NCBI RefSeq assembly: GCF_051257895.1 | Contig: NZ_CP194331.1 | Coordinates: 1,674,001 to 1,738,000, forward strand | Direction of reading: 5' to 3' | Length of the DNA stretch: 64,000 nt | From: Gallionella straubiae | Lineage (GTDB): Bacteria; Pseudomonadota; Gammaproteobacteria; Burkholderiales; Gallionellaceae | Shown here: piece by piece, positions 1 to 7,409 of the stretch | How the letters are laid out: each line of letters starts with the position of its first letter | Numbering within the stretch: the first letter of the stretch is position 1 | The notes under the pieces: model-generated | What the model saw: only the letters and a program-made list of their open reading frames with translations | The model's database searches: none | What the model was told of the DNA's origin: nothing | Position numbers and translations under genes: made by a program

Positions 1-1464
1 CAGCGCCATGACCAGCAGCGCCGCAATGAGCGGACGGTATCCGGTTGCGGGTTTCAGCAGCAGCCAGTACCAGGTGGTCATGGTGTGCTTGGCACCCTTC
101 TCGCCGTTGCTGCCATCCCACGCGGCGAACGCGATGGGGATAAATTTGCCCTCGGCAAACTGGATGTCCTGCGCTGGTGTGGGCGTCGCAAGCGGACGCA
201 TCATCAGCACCTTCCAGGTTCCGTCGCCGTAGCTCGCCCTGCCCTTAAGTCCAACCTCGGCCGCATCGCGCCGCTCGATCTCTTTGAAGCCGCGGCTGTT
301 GGCGAGATGGATGCTCTCCGCGGCGTCCTTCGTACCGCTCTTCCACTGCCAGATATTCACCGGGCGTGATGCATCGCCCATGCCGAAATAGGGCTTGGCC
401 ATTCCCTTCGTGACCGTGACGGGAAGTTGCACGGCGACGCCATCCTCGGCGATCGGCGGGTCGGCAAGCTTCTCTGCGGCTTCGTCGCCGGGGATGCTCC
501 GGGTGCGGTCGTCCCACTCGAGCAGGATCGCGATGGCCTTGTCGTTGTATAGCGCGCGCACCGTGATCGTGTCGTTGGACGGCGTGAAGAAGCGCTCTTC
601 CGCGATGAGCTGCGGCACCAGGTAGAAGGTGGCCGCTTCGGTTTTCTCCCAGCGCACGTCGTCCGTGGTCTCGGGCAGGTCGCCCTCGACCCGGTCCGCC
701 TTGACGACGGTGTTTTCCGCGGCGACCTTCCTGCCGGTCTCCGCGAGCGACGCCACGTAGTTGGCGACATACCAGCGCTCCTCGGCGGTGAGGCTCTTCT
801 TGCTCTTCGGGTCGGCGAAGGAGGGCATCTCGGTGCCCGCGATGCCGGTGGAGATGCGCGCGAAAATATCTTTCGGATCGCTGCCGCCGCGATAGGTCCA
901 AGGCTTGGTCAGGTTGCGCGGCCAGGTGCGCTCGCCGGCCTCGCCCTTGAGGCGCTTGCTCGCGCTGCCCTTGCCGGACTTGCCGTGGCATTCCACGCAG
1001 CGGTCGCCTTCTTCAAACAATTTTTTGCCCTTCGCTATGCTTTCGGCGGAGCTTGCGACCTGCTTGCCGAAATCGACCTGTTTTTCCGGCGGCTTGTCGT
1101 AACCGGCGAAGGTCTTGAGGTAGGCCACGAGGTTCCACATGTCCCGTTCCTTCAGCACATCGCCCCAGCCCGGCATCGCGGTGCCCGGCATGCCGTCGCG
1201 GATCATGCGGAAGATGTCGTCGTCGTTGGGCACCATATCCTCGAAACTTGAGGACTTGATCTTGTAGTTACCCGAGGTGAAGTCGCGCGGCGGCGGGTTG
1301 AGCAGGTCCTTCGCCGCGCCCGCGCCGTCGCCTTCCGCGCCGTGGCACCAGCCGCAGCGCTTCTCGTAAATTTCCTTGCCCTTAGCGGCATCGCCGGGTT
1401 TCGCCGCCGCCGTACCTGCTGCAAGCAACGCGGTGCAGAAAACGAAGAGAGCTAACTTGCTCAT
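1..1464 (-). CDS. Diheme cytochrome c with C-terminal ethylbenzene-dehydrogenase-type heme-binding domain (partial, runs off the left edge)
   Basis: The frame is open for all 488 codons from ATG 1464 to base 1, so the 3' end lies outside the window. The protein starts with a signal peptide (residues 1-21, ending GTAAA). It has two CXXCH sites, CGWCH at 37-41 and CVECH at 156-160, each in a class I cytochrome c domain. From about residue 200 it resembles the heme-b-binding domain of ethylbenzene dehydrogenase gamma and related type II DMSO-reductase-family subunits. A hydrophobic stretch begins at the window edge. Its ATG overlaps the TGA of the preceding gene (ATGA), so it is the last visible gene of the respiratory operon. 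A role as periplasmic electron carrier is inferred. The domain assignment was made by eye. Confidence 0.8.
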   Translation of the reverse strand, partial: MSKLALFVFCTALLAAGTAAAKPGDAAKGKEIYEKRCGWCHGAEGDGAGAAKDLLNPPPRDFTSGNYKIKSSSFEDMVPNDDDIFRMIRDGMPGTAMPGWGDVLKERDMWNLVAYLKTFAGYDKPPEKQVDFGKQVASSAESIAKGKKLFEEGDRCVECHGKSGKGSASKRLKGEAGERTWPRNLTKPWTYRGGSDPKDIFARISTGIAGTEMPSFADPKSKKSLTAEERWYVANYVASLAETGRKVAAENTVVKADRVEGDLPETTDDVRWEKTEAATFYLVPQLIAEERFFTPSNDTITVRALYNDKAIAILLEWDDRTRSIPGDEAAEKLADPPIAEDGVAVQLPVTVTKGMAKPYFGMGDASRPVNIWQWKSGTKDAAESIHLANSRGFKEIERRDAAEVGLKGRASYGDGTWKVLMMRPLATPTPAQDIQFAEGKFIPIAFAAWDGSNGEKGAKHTMTTWYWLLLKPATGYRPLIAALLVMAL

Positions 1465-2237
1465 TCCCATGCCCTCGGCTGCCTGCCGGTGTAGTCATAC
1501 AGGAACAGAATGACTTCCCAGATCTCCTCCTCGGTCAGGAAGTTTTCCCAGACCGGCATCGACGAAATCCACGGCGCGGCCTCGGCGGGCAAACCCGGTC
1601 CGCCGGTGGCGATGCGCCAGAACAGGAAGGATTCCTGCAACTGCGCGATGGTGCCCACGTCGCGGAAGTTGATCGGCGTGGGGTTCAGCCCCGCCGCGTA
1701 CGGCCCCTTGCCGTCCAGCTTGTCGCCGTGGCAGTACTGGCAGTTCCTGATATAGACCTCGCCGCCCGCCTTGACCAGTTCGCGGTACTTCGCGGAGTCT
1801 TCCTTCTGGTATCTGCGCAGGGGGTTTTGCAGCGTAGCGAGGTTGTAGCTCTTGCCGTATGCCTTGAACTTCGAGGGCGGCGCGGGATGAATGGTGCGCA
1901 ACTCCACCGGTGCCTCGTAACCGGGCTGCAGGCCCGCATAGGTGTAGTAGCCCGCGAGCAGCGGCACGATCACGAACACGATGTTGCGCAGTCTTCTCTT
2001 CGACGGGTCCTCGACCAGCGCCCGGATCGGCGCGACTAGCTCATGCGCCCCCTCGTCGGTGAAAGTGAACGCCATGAGTGCGCCGGACACCACGAAGACC
2101 ATGTACATGGTGAGCAGGCTGCGGGGAATCAGCTGCCCGAGCAGCACGTCGAAGAGCAGGATGAAGCCGAAATACACGCCGAATACCATGAGGGCGAACT
2201 GCAACAGGCGGGGGATGCGTCTCTTCGTCATGGTCAC
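1461..2237 (-). CDS. Membrane-anchored monoheme cytochrome c
   Basis: 258 aa. Three hydrophobic helices lie at about residues 11-33, 40-58 and 86-103, followed by a periplasmic domain with one heme site, CQYCH at 166-170. Downstream residues SMPVW include a Met that could be the distal heme ligand. The GTG start at 2237 overlaps the TGA of the upstream diheme gene (GTGA); an ATG two codons later (2231) is the alternative. It is probably a membrane-bound electron-transfer subunit of the bd-like complex, passing electrons to or from the periplasmic cytochromes. This role is inferred from operon position. The family was not identified more precisely. Confidence 0.82.
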   Translation of the reverse strand: MTMTKRRIPRLLQFALMVFGVYFGFILLFDVLLGQLIPRSLLTMYMVFVVSGALMAFTFTDEGAHELVAPIRALVEDPSKRRLRNIVFVIVPLLAGYYTYAGLQPGYEAPVELRTIHPAPPSKFKAYGKSYNLATLQNPLRRYQKEDSAKYRELVKAGGEVYIRNCQYCHGDKLDGKGPYAAGLNPTPINFRDVGTIAQLQESFLFWRIATGGPGLPAEAAPWISSMPVWENFLTEEEIWEVILFLYDYTGRQPRAWE

Positions 2238-3028
2238 TTTAATTTCGCGAGGTAGTTGACCAACATCTCCAGCTCCTGCGCCTTCATCTGCTCGCCGTAG
2301 TTCCTGGGCATCATGCCCGGAGCGTATCCTTTGGGAACTACCGCGTCGGGGTCGAGGATTGCCTGCCGCAGGTATTCCTTATTCTTCGTCGCACCGATCT
2401 TCGCGAGGCTAGGCCCCAGCGTGCCGGCCTGCCCGGCGACAACATGGCAAGCGCCACAGGTATGTTTGGCGATGACCTCTTCGGCTGTCTTCGGCGCGGC
2501 GGATTCTTCCGGGTTCGCGGTGGGCATCGCGGGAATGGCTACCGTGACCTCGGCTCCACTCGATTCCTGGAGGTAGGCGATCACAGCCACAATCTCGGCA
2601 TCGGAAAGGCCGATGCCGCCGCCGGAGACATCGGGCATCGGGCTTTCGCTGTCGTTGCTTCCCGCCTTGCCGAAGCCGGGAACCACGTAAGCCGACGGCT
2701 TCACCAACGACTCGTGTAGATACTCCTCGACGGTTTTTGCCGCGCCCTTGTAGGCGGGATTCTTCAGGTTTTCCGCCGCAATCGCGCCTATTTTGTCGAG
2801 CAGCGGCGCGCGACCCATCGCGTTGTGGCACAGGGTGCAGGTGCCCTTGCCATTGTAGATTTTGCCGCCCAGTGCCACGAACTGCTCCATGGTCATCGCG
2901 CCGAGTTCCAGCTTCTCCTCGACGGGCGGCAGCTCGGGCTTGATCTGCGGAATCCCGAAGTTCGAATACGCCGTGAATCCGCCGATCATGAGCAGGCTGA
3001 AGCCGGAAACCTTAAGGAAATTGGTCAT
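2234..3028 (-). CDS. Diheme cytochrome c, N-terminally anchored
   Basis: 264 aa from ATG 3028, which overlaps the stop of the bd-like gene (ATGA). A longer frame reaching 3535 lies inside the bd-like gene and was rejected. Residues 6-22 form an uncleaved-looking membrane anchor. Two heme sites follow, CTLCH at 64-68 and CGACH at 191-195, in two cytochrome c domains joined by a Pro/Ala-rich linker (about 160-182). Each domain keeps a downstream Met region (SPMPDVSG, APGMMPRN) suited to the sixth ligand. The protein resembles diheme subunits of quinol or cytochrome c oxidoreductases. Coupling to the neighbouring membrane subunit is inferred from the overlapping gene order. Confidence 0.85.
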   Translation of the reverse strand: MTNFLKVSGFSLLMIGGFTAYSNFGIPQIKPELPPVEEKLELGAMTMEQFVALGGKIYNGKGTCTLCHNAMGRAPLLDKIGAIAAENLKNPAYKGAAKTVEEYLHESLVKPSAYVVPGFGKAGSNDSESPMPDVSGGGIGLSDAEIVAVIAYLQESSGAEVTVAIPAMPTANPEESAAPKTAEEVIAKHTCGACHVVAGQAGTLGPSLAKIGATKNKEYLRQAILDPDAVVPKGYAPGMMPRNYGEQMKAQELEMLVNYLAKLK

Positions 3029-4905
3029 GCCGGCTTCTTCCAATAACCCCTGACAGGAGCGCGCCGGCTGTTGATCGCGTTCAGCCAGAAGATGAACATG
3101 ACCATCGCCATGAACAGGATCGTACCGAGCGAGACGATGTTGGCCGCATAGCCGAGGTCGGGGGTGAAGGCATCGGGCGAGTTGTCGCGGAACACGTTGG
3201 TCACATGCCAGTGCTGGCGGATCGCGGAGCGCACATAGCCCATCAGACCCATCAGCCAGGTGAAGGCTACGGCCAGCAGGAACAGCGCGTATTGCGAGCG
3301 TGCGGGCATGCGCCCCCAGTGCAGCGGTGCGACCTCTTTCGCGCCCTTGTACATGAACGCGTCGATGATCGTGCTCGCGACGATGATGATCAGCGTGGTC
3401 AGCACCTGCGGAATCGAGGCCGCTACCTTGTAGACGTTGTTGGTGAAGTAGCCGTAATAGACGCCGAGCAGCGTGATGTTGATCAGGCCTGCGGTGAACA
3501 GTGCGACCTGCATCGCGTTGCCTGCCGCCACCCAAGATACGGCCGGAATCTTGTTCGCTCGCCGGTAGAACATGAAGCTCAGGAAGGTGAACACGATCAG
3601 GAAATTCACCGCGGTGTTCTTCGCCGGCATGATGCCGAGCGCCCCGAGGTACTGGTGGTACGGCCCGCCGAGGCTCTTAAGCTCGACGTTGGTGAGCACC
3701 AGCGTGTGCGGCGTGAACCACACGAGGAAGGCCGCGACCAGCACGACGGCGATGTACTTGATCCTCGGGTTGTAGCGGTGCGCGCCCTCGCTGCGCCCCA
3801 TGCCGCACCACAGGTAATAGTTGGCCGACAGGAACAGCGCGCCGATCAGCACCGCCTGGATGATGAAGATCCACGCGAACACGCCGCCCATCAGGGTGAT
3901 GCCCATCTGCTGGCTGTAGGCGTACATCTCGGCCGTGAGGTAGTAGCCCGCGAAGGGCAGCGGCAGCAGCGCCGCAATGGCGATGAAGTTGGCGTTGTAG
4001 CCTATCCAGTCGTAATGGGCGCGCTCCTCCTTGCTCCTGGCGCTGAGAAACTTGAAGGCGGCATAGGCGCCGATGATCGAGCCGCCGTACGCCACGTTGG
4101 CGACCAGCCGGTGGATGTTGATCGGGTTCCACAGAAAATTGTGGATCGCGGCCCAGGTGTCACCGTTGAACACGCCCGCCGCATCCACGGCCGCCGGGCT
4201 CATCATGAAGGTTGTCCAGGCATTAGCGAGGAACATCAGCGTGCAGCCGGTCGCGTTGAGCAACAGCCCGAGCGTCAGATGCACCCATTTCCGGTTGCCC
4301 CCCTGCAGCCAGTGCCAGCCGTAATAGTAGATGTACAGGATCGCGCTCTCGGCAAAGAACAGCAGCGCGTAGACGAACATGCTGCCCTTGAAGATCGTCG
4401 CGAGATAGGCGAACAAATGGGGATAGAGGAGCACCAGCACGAAGGTCAGCAGACCGCCGAGCAGCGCGGTGATCGAATAGGCCGTGATGCTGACCTTCAT
4501 GAACTCGAAGGCCATCTGATCGTAGCGCTCGTCGCGCGTTGCCATGCCGATGGCCTCGATGATGAAGACGAAGATCGGCACCGCCAGCACGAACGCGCCG
4601 AACCATAGGTGCAACTGCGCGACCAGCCACACCGTGACGCGGGAATTCACGCCCTTGAAGGCGGGGTAGTCCGATGCGGACAGTTTGGGTGCGGGCGGGT
4701 AAGTTGCCGCGTTTGGAGTGGCGGCAGTGTCAATCGCCGTCGAAGCCGTCGCCGACAGGGTCGCTGCCGCCTCGGCTGCGTTTGCCGCAGGCGAAGCAAA
4801 GGGGAGGATGAGCAGGGCGCAAACAACCCATAAAAATGCCCAGCCGATTATTCTTGTAGTTCGTGTTGGCAAGATATATTTTCTGTAAACGCGCGCAAGC
4901 CTCAA
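3025..4905 (-). CDS. Cytochrome bd-like membrane subunit (divergent CydA-type)
   Basis: 626 aa with many transmembrane helices. An N-terminal hydrophobic segment (about 18-36, ending ASPAANA) is followed by a 55-residue Ala/Thr-rich stretch and then the CydA-like core. By eye, His99 in QLHLWFGAF matches the N-terminal heme ligand of CydA (E. coli His19). Glu186 in FFAES matches Glu107. His265 in NIHRL lies one helical turn from the His186 position. The CydA GRQPW motif is not seen and the protein is longer than CydA (about 520 aa). I recall similar long bd-like proteins in Nitrospira. The start is TTG, forced by the lack of ATG before residue 121, and overlaps the previous stop (TTGA). Likely a quinol- or cytochrome-linked oxidase or reductase; substrate unknown. 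Confidence 0.75.
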   Translation of the reverse strand: MRLARVYRKYILPTRTTRIIGWAFLWVVCALLILPFASPAANAAEAAATLSATASTAIDTAATPNAATYPPAPKLSASDYPAFKGVNSRVTVWLVAQLHLWFGAFVLAVPIFVFIIEAIGMATRDERYDQMAFEFMKVSITAYSITALLGGLLTFVLVLLYPHLFAYLATIFKGSMFVYALLFFAESAILYIYYYGWHWLQGGNRKWVHLTLGLLLNATGCTLMFLANAWTTFMMSPAAVDAAGVFNGDTWAAIHNFLWNPINIHRLVANVAYGGSIIGAYAAFKFLSARSKEERAHYDWIGYNANFIAIAALLPLPFAGYYLTAEMYAYSQQMGITLMGGVFAWIFIIQAVLIGALFLSANYYLWCGMGRSEGAHRYNPRIKYIAVVLVAAFLVWFTPHTLVLTNVELKSLGGPYHQYLGALGIMPAKNTAVNFLIVFTFLSFMFYRRANKIPAVSWVAAGNAMQVALFTAGLINITLLGVYYGYFTNNVYKVAASIPQVLTTLIIIVASTIIDAFMYKGAKEVAPLHWGRMPARSQYALFLLAVAFTWLMGLMGYVRSAIRQHWHVTNVFRDNSPDAFTPDLGYAANIVSLGTILFMAMVMFIFWLNAINSRRAPVRGYWKKPA

Positions 4906-5018
4906 GGTCGGTATATCAGCGCCAGCCCCTGCAGCTTCATCAAAGAGAAATCCAGGGCAAGGAACACGACGCCGAAGACGACGAGTGCGGCAATGAACGG
5001 TAACAAGTGAGCCCTCAT
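4902..5018 (-). CDS. 38-aa single-helix membrane protein of the bd-like operon
   Basis: ATG 5018 to TGA 4902. The peptide begins MRAHLLPFIAALVVFG and consists of one transmembrane helix (residues about 5-24) and a short tail ending LALIYRP. Its TGA overlaps the TTG start of the bd-like gene, so the two are very probably translationally coupled. A frame starting at 5096 covers the same codons, but its first half overlaps the 41-aa gene. Small single-helix subunits (CydX, CcoQ type) are known to stabilise oxidases. A comparable role here is inferred. Confidence 0.6.
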   Translation of the reverse strand: MRAHLLPFIAALVVFGVVFLALDFSLMKLQGLALIYRP

Positions 5019-5020
5019 GC

Positions 5021-5146
5021 TCACGCCCGCAGGAACCATGCGAAAAAAACGATCACAGCGATCAGTACCGACGTAAACAAGGCCGGTCCTGCCCAAGGGT
5101 ATTTGGTTGCTTCCCCTTCATGTGTGTGGCTTTCATTAACGTTCAT
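5021..5146 (-). CDS. 41-aa single-helix membrane protein of the bd-like operon
   Basis: ATG 5146 to TGA 5021. The peptide begins MNVNESHTHEGEATKYPW. A polar, His-containing N-terminus is followed by one hydrophobic helix (about 19-38) and the end WFLRA. It sits between the 34-aa and 38-aa genes, with only 2 bases between its stop and the next ATG. It looks like a small oxidase subunit, similar in build to CcoQ or CydX-like peptides, but I do not recognise the family. Confidence 0.55.
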   Translation of the reverse strand: MNVNESHTHEGEATKYPWAGPALFTSVLIAVIVFFAWFLRA

Positions 5147-5231
5147 GCCGCTGCCATTCCCTTAGATGGTTGCTGCTAATTGCGAAGCCACCGGGAAGGA
5201 AGCCTTCCTTCCCCCGGCGTTGTTTTACCGA

Positions 5232-5336
5232 CTACAGGACGAAGTAATACAGGATCAGGGCAATAAAGGCGACGTTCATCAGCATCCCGGAAAAAATGAC
5301 AATATCCGCGTAGTGTTTTTTGTCCGGATATTTCAT
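5232..5336 (-). CDS. 34-aa single-helix membrane protein of the bd-like operon
   Basis: ATG 5336 to TAG 5232. The peptide starts MKYPDKKHYADIVIF and is hydrophobic from residue 12 to the end (LYYFVL). It lies 9 bases after the stop of the monoheme cytochrome gene. It is too short for automatic calling, but its location, membrane character and spacing match the two following mini-genes. Probably a structural subunit of the bd-like complex. The 85 bases between it and the 41-aa gene hold nothing I recognise. Confidence 0.5.
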   Translation of the reverse strand: MKYPDKKHYADIVIFSGMLMNVAFIALILYYFVL

Positions 5337-5345
5337 TCCCGTACC

Positions 5346-5705
5346 CTATTTAGCCTTGCAGTCGCAAAGCTTGCGGATGTATTTCACCAGACCTTCCACT
5401 TCATCCGTGCTCAAAGTTGTGCCCCAGGGCGGCATCAATGCCGACTTGCTGATGGACGGGCCGCCGTCCTTGATGACTCCCCGGAGGTCGTCATCGGTGC
5501 GTTTCGCTATTTCCGTGGAGTCGGTCAGGTTGCGCGGGTCGGTCGCGAAATCCTTGGTGACGTTGATGCCCCTGCCTTTGCCGTCAACCCCATGACACTG
5601 GGCGCAGTAGAAGTCATATACCTGCTTCGAGTCTGCCGCCTGCGCCGTACTCACTGCACCCAACGCCAGGCAGAGCACTGCTGCGATTGCTGTTATTTTC
5701 GACAC
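5346..5705 (-). CDS. Small periplasmic monoheme cytochrome c
   Basis: 119 aa. A signal peptide (residues 1-23, ending AQA) precedes a class I cytochrome c domain with heme site CAQCH at about 36-40 and a later Met (LMPPWG) as likely axial ligand. The start is GTG at 5705, five bases after a GGGAGA ribosome-binding site. It is the second gene of the operon, 21 bases after the diheme gene. It probably shuttles electrons in the periplasm to or from the membrane complex. Confidence 0.85.
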   Translation of the reverse strand: MSKITAIAAVLCLALGAVSTAQAADSKQVYDFYCAQCHGVDGKGRGINVTKDFATDPRNLTDSTEIAKRTDDDLRGVIKDGGPSISKSALMPPWGTTLSTDEVEGLVKYIRKLCDCKAK

Positions 5706-5726
5706 GAGTCTCTCCCTCTCTTCGTA

Positions 5727-6377
5727 TTATTCCAAAGAAGCCACATACGATGCGATGCTTTCCAGATCTCTCTTGTTGAGCACGCTGCCGAAATCGGGCA
5801 TGTCGCGAACCGGCTTGAATGCCTTGATGTTCGCCAGGTACGCGTAAACCCAGTCCGGGTTCAGCCGCTTGCTGGCTCCGGCCAGGCTGGGCCCGCTCTT
5901 GCCGCCGTGCATCTCGCCCTTCACCGGATACTCATGGCATCCGCCGCAAGGCGCTTTCTTGGCGAAGATGTTCTTGCCCTGCGCGGACTCGGCGGGTTTG
6001 ATTACGCCAGCCTTGACCTCAGAAGATTTCAGGCCCATCAGGAAGTCCGTGACCGCCGCCGCATCGCTGGCCGACAGCTTGGGATGATCGGCCGGATTCC
6101 TGTCGGTAAGCGAGTTGTATTTCAGCGGGCGGATCGGTTTGGGATTCTGCAGCCATGCCGCAAGCCATGGCTTCTGGAATTTGCTGCCGGCATACCACAG
6201 CTCCGGCCCCTTCTTCGCCAATTGGTCGGCTATCGTCTTTTCCTTCGCCGGGCCGTCGGTGTAATGACAACCTGTGCAGCTCTTCTTGAAAATCGCGTCC
6301 CCACCAGCCGCGTAGCCCGGTGCTGCTGCAACCAGCAAAGCCGCGCCGATGGAGACGGTAACTGCCAGCAATCTCAT
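5727..6377 (-). CDS. Periplasmic diheme cytochrome c, first gene of the bd-like operon
   Basis: 216 aa with a signal peptide (residues 1-23, ending GYA) and two heme sites, CTGCH near residue 34 and CGGCH near 144. The two cytochrome c domains are similar in size, as in c4-like proteins. ATG 6377 follows a GGAGT ribosome-binding site. No gene precedes it on this strand, so the operon promoter should lie in 6378-6600. It is likely a soluble electron carrier for the bd-like complex. Confidence 0.85.
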   Translation of the reverse strand: MRLLAVTVSIGAALLVAAAPGYAAGGDAIFKKSCTGCHYTDGPAKEKTIADQLAKKGPELWYAGSKFQKPWLAAWLQNPKPIRPLKYNSLTDRNPADHPKLSASDAAAVTDFLMGLKSSEVKAGVIKPAESAQGKNIFAKKAPCGGCHEYPVKGEMHGGKSGPSLAGASKRLNPDWVYAYLANIKAFKPVRDMPDFGSVLNKRDLESIASYVASLE

Positions 6378-6793
6378 GTCGCACTCCTTTCCATTTCCGT
6401 GAATTCAAAAAGTCAATCGATACGAACCGCCGCCATTTTATTTTATTTTATTTTATTTTCGCTCCAATTCACTTGAGGATTTCGGGTATTTTCTTGAGGA
6501 TTTCGGGTATTTTGGGAGCCTCCAGGCCGACGGGGATGCCCCAAAGATACCCGCAAATCCATGCTGCACGGAATCGATAATATCTTTTCCAAGGATAATA
6601 CTATCAGCGGATGCAAAGCGGGAATTGACGAATGGCGGCTGGCGGCCTCCATCGCTTGACCGGGCAACGCCGGATGGGTTCTACTACTGGAACTGTAGCA
6701 GGCGGCCCGGACAAATATCCGGCAGGGCTAACCGGTGCGGCAGGAAATCCCGGCCAGATAAACGGAGCCACTTCCAGATTTCAGGAGAAAGTT
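6378..6793. other. Divergent intergenic region between the bd-like operon and cytochrome b561
   Basis: This 416-base gap has no convincing gene. It holds five tandem ATTTT units (6435-6459), A-rich on the operon strand and placed where an UP-element could lie, plus the 21-base repeats described separately. A frame covering 6632-6793 continues the cytochrome b561 frame upstream but has no ribosome-binding site. The promoters for both flanking units must be here. I could not fix their -10 and -35 boxes. Confidence 0.5.
6472..6560. repeat. Two perfect 21-bp tandem repeats plus an inverted partial copy, upstream of the bd-like operon
   Basis: Bases 6472-6492 and 6493-6513 are identical 21-mers beginning CTTGAGGATTTCGGG. 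Bases 6539-6560 carry an imperfect inverted copy (ATACCCGCAAATCC core), so 6498-6516 can pair with 6539-6560 around a 22-base loop. The array is 95 to 185 bases upstream of the first start codon of the bd-like operon. Repeated 21-base units match two turns of the helix, which suits a regulator-binding site. The regulator is unknown. Confidence 0.6.
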
Positions 6794-7321
6794 GTGAAGC
6801 AATACAGCAAACGCATGGTAATCGCCCATTGGCTGACTCTGCTACTGGTATTCGTGGCCTGGTATCTCGGGGATGGAGTGGCAAAGGCTCGGCATGCGGA
6901 AGGCGCGACTCTGGTCGCATACTTTTCGCATGCACTGATTGGCATCTCGGTGCTGTTCCTGACGATATTGCGCCTGACTTTCCGTAATGTGGACGGCACG
7001 CCACCGCTGGTGAGCCAGGCGCTGATGGATTGGCTGGCCAAGGGAGTCCATCACCTGCTCTATGCCCTGCTACTGCTGATGCCGGTAGTCGGCTTTATGA
7101 CTTTTCTGACCAGCAGCGTGGGCCTGGCTTTGCTGTCTGGCGACACCATTCTGCTTCCCAAGGAATATACCGGTGCCGCCTTAATCCCTCGCACGACGCA
7201 TGAGATATTGATGTATGGGCTGATCGTGGTGGTGGTAGTGCACATAGCGGGAGTAATCAAGCACCAGTTCATCATGAAAGATGGCATTATGGAGCGGATG
7301 TCGCTGCGCAGAAAAAAATGA
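6794..7321 (+). CDS. Cytochrome b561 family membrane protein
   Basis: 175 aa. GTG 6794 is preceded by AGGAG at 6783-6787, which decides it over an in-frame ATG at 6632. Four transmembrane helices carry the expected heme-ligand His residues: AHW (helix 1), SHALIG (helix 2), GVHHLLY (helix 3) and VHIAGVIKH (helix 4). Cytochrome b561 proteins move electrons from ubiquinol to periplasmic acceptors or superoxide. It diverges from the cytochrome operon and may use the same quinone pool. Confidence 0.85.
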   Translation: MKQYSKRMVIAHWLTLLLVFVAWYLGDGVAKARHAEGATLVAYFSHALIGISVLFLTILRLTFRNVDGTPPLVSQALMDWLAKGVHHLLYALLLLMPVVGFMTFLTSSVGLALLSGDTILLPKEYTGAALIPRTTHEILMYGLIVVVVVHIAGVIKHQFIMKDGIMERMSLRRKK

Positions 7322-7409
7322 TTGGCACCGGGTGATTGAGTCTTGCATCCTCCTCCGGATTGCAGGGAAGCGCAGCGCCTGACAATATGCTTACGGCTTA
7401 AGTAAAAAG

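Noticed and set aside
2234..3535. A 433-aa cytochrome starting at 3535
   Set aside because: The first 169 codons lie in another frame of the bd-like gene. The real start is ATG 3028, with an ATGA overlap and an N-terminal anchor.
1..6377. Assignment of the operon as a nitrite oxidoreductase or Fe(II) oxidation locus
   Set aside because: No molybdopterin subunit, outer-membrane porin-cytochrome or Cyc2-type protein is visible in the window. The electron donor cannot be named from these genes.
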